Below are positions 5,620 to 6,219 of a stretch of DNA of 6,219 nucleotides, piece by piece. The notes below the pieces were generated by a model. It was not told the DNA's origin, made no database searches, and saw nothing but the letters and a program-made list of their open reading frames with translations. Made by a program: the position numbers and the translations under genes. The DNA comes from Desulfobulbaceae bacterium UBA5628. Its GTDB lineage: Bacteria; Desulfobacterota; Desulfobulbia; Desulfobulbales; Desulfurivibrionaceae. The first letter of the stretch is position 1; the number at the start of each line of letters is the position of its first letter. Location: assembly GCA_002421565.1 (NCBI GenBank), contig DIKC01000029.1, positions 1,643 to 7,861 of the forward strand. The letters are read 5' to 3'.

Positions 5620-6219
5620 ATGTCCTATCAATACAGCTGCATCATTCCGGTGCGTGATCGTTGCCGGTTGGTTCAGGAGGCGGTGGCCTCGGTTCTGGCC
5701 CAGGAGGCGGAAGGCGGCGAGATCATCGTGGTTGACGATCATTCCCGGGACGGGGTGGCGCAGGTATTGGCCGCCCGTTTTCCCCAGGTGCGGCTGTTGC
5801 GCCTGAACGATGAGTCTTCCGGCCCGGGGGCGGCCCGCAATGCCGGAGTGGCGGCGGCCTCCTCCGAGGTGATCATGTTTCTCGATTCCGATGATCGTTG
5901 GACTCCCGATCATGCCGGCCGTCTTTTGGCCGCCCTGGAGCGGGGCTTTGCCGTGGCCTACGGCCCGACCCGCACCCTGGATCAGATCAACGGCGGCGAA
6001 TTTGCCGTGCCGGCGGCGGGCGAGGAAATCGAGGGCGATTGTTTCAGCGCCCTGCTCCACTGGTGTTTTTTGCTGCCCTCGGCAATGGCTCTCAGCCGGG
6101 CCGCTTTTATCCGGAGCGGCGGTTTCGGCCCCGGCGACCTGGGTGAGGATTGGGGATTTTTTCTCCGCCTGAGTCGTGGTCATCATTTTGCCTTTGCAAG
6201 CGGGCCGCCCCTGACCGTC
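5620..6219 (+). CDS. Family 2 (GT-A fold) glycosyltransferase, N-terminal 200 residues (partial at right edge)
   Basis: The frame is open from ATG at 5620 to the last base: exactly 200 codons and no stop, so the 3' end is missing. The GT-A catalytic pattern is complete. SCIIPVRDR (6-14) is the first strand. IIVVDDHS (35-42) carries the nucleotide-binding aspartates D39/D40. SGPGAARNAG (67-76) follows. FLDSDDRW (87-94) is the DXD-type motif that holds the metal and sugar nucleotide. GEDWGFFLRL (175-184) carries the ED pair, where D177 is the likely catalytic base of an inverting enzyme. No transmembrane segment is seen in this part. It should transfer a sugar from a nucleotide donor to a growing glycan; donor and acceptor cannot be told. 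Translation is probably coupled to the preceding gene (3 nt gap); the nearest ribosome-like GGAGAG (5601-5606) is 13 nt away. Confidence 0.95.
   Translation, partial: MSYQYSCIIPVRDRCRLVQEAVASVLAQEAEGGEIIVVDDHSRDGVAQVLAARFPQVRLLRLNDESSGPGAARNAGVAAASSEVIMFLDSDDRWTPDHAGRLLAALERGFAVAYGPTRTLDQINGGEFAVPAAGEEIEGDCFSALLHWCFLLPSAMALSRAAFIRSGGFGPGDLGEDWGFFLRLSRGHHFAFASGPPLTV

Noticed and set aside
5473..6186. 237-codon minus-strand frame
   Set aside because: Antisense to a glycosyltransferase with an intact GT-A motif series; Gly/His/Gln-rich shadow.

Overview
The window is GC-rich bacterial chromosome (AT-rich only in the promoter gaps), with tightly packed genes on both strands. It has no RNA gene, CRISPR array, insertion sequence or other mobile element that I can see. 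The gene set (diiron bacteriohemerythrin, bacterial Bax-inhibitor-1 protein, very long SNF2 helicase, single-pass proteins of unknown function) would fit a Gram-negative anaerobe or microaerophile, perhaps Desulfobacterota. That placement is an inference from gene style, not a demonstrated one.

Layout. (1) Positions 1-2507, minus strand: the first 835 codons of a giant SNF2-family helicase-like ATPase. It runs off the left edge just as the ATPase core begins. Several long plus-strand frames lie over it and are antisense shadows. (2) 2508-2696: a divergent, AT-rich intergenic region with two small palindromes and a possible -10 element for the helicase. (3) 2697-3884, plus strand: a two-gene operon of bacteriohemerythrin, with all seven diiron ligands, and a seven-helix BI-1/YccA-family membrane protein, 21 nt apart. 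(4) 3903-3951: a strong hairpin with T-runs on both sides, serving as a bidirectional terminator between convergent genes. (5) 3967-4875, minus strand: a single-pass membrane protein of unknown function with a Pro/Ala-rich stalk and a helical extracytoplasmic domain. It has a near-consensus sigma-70 promoter. (6) 4876-5052: a divergent promoter region with back-to-back promoters and a GC-rich leader. (7) 5053-6219, plus strand: a 187-residue helical protein of unknown function, followed after 3 nt by a family 2 glycosyltransferase cut by the right edge.

How they may work together. The hemerythrin/BI-1 pair is the clearest functional unit: an O2/NO/peroxide-reactive iron protein co-transcribed with a stress-linked membrane protein of the calcium-leak family. 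The unknown protein and the glycosyltransferase are probably translationally coupled and may begin a glycan or surface-polysaccharide cluster continuing to the right. Nothing links the helicase to its neighbours beyond sharing the divergent intergenic region. I see no complete defence or other specialised system; the least described items are the two proteins of unknown function and the N-terminal part of the SNF2 protein.
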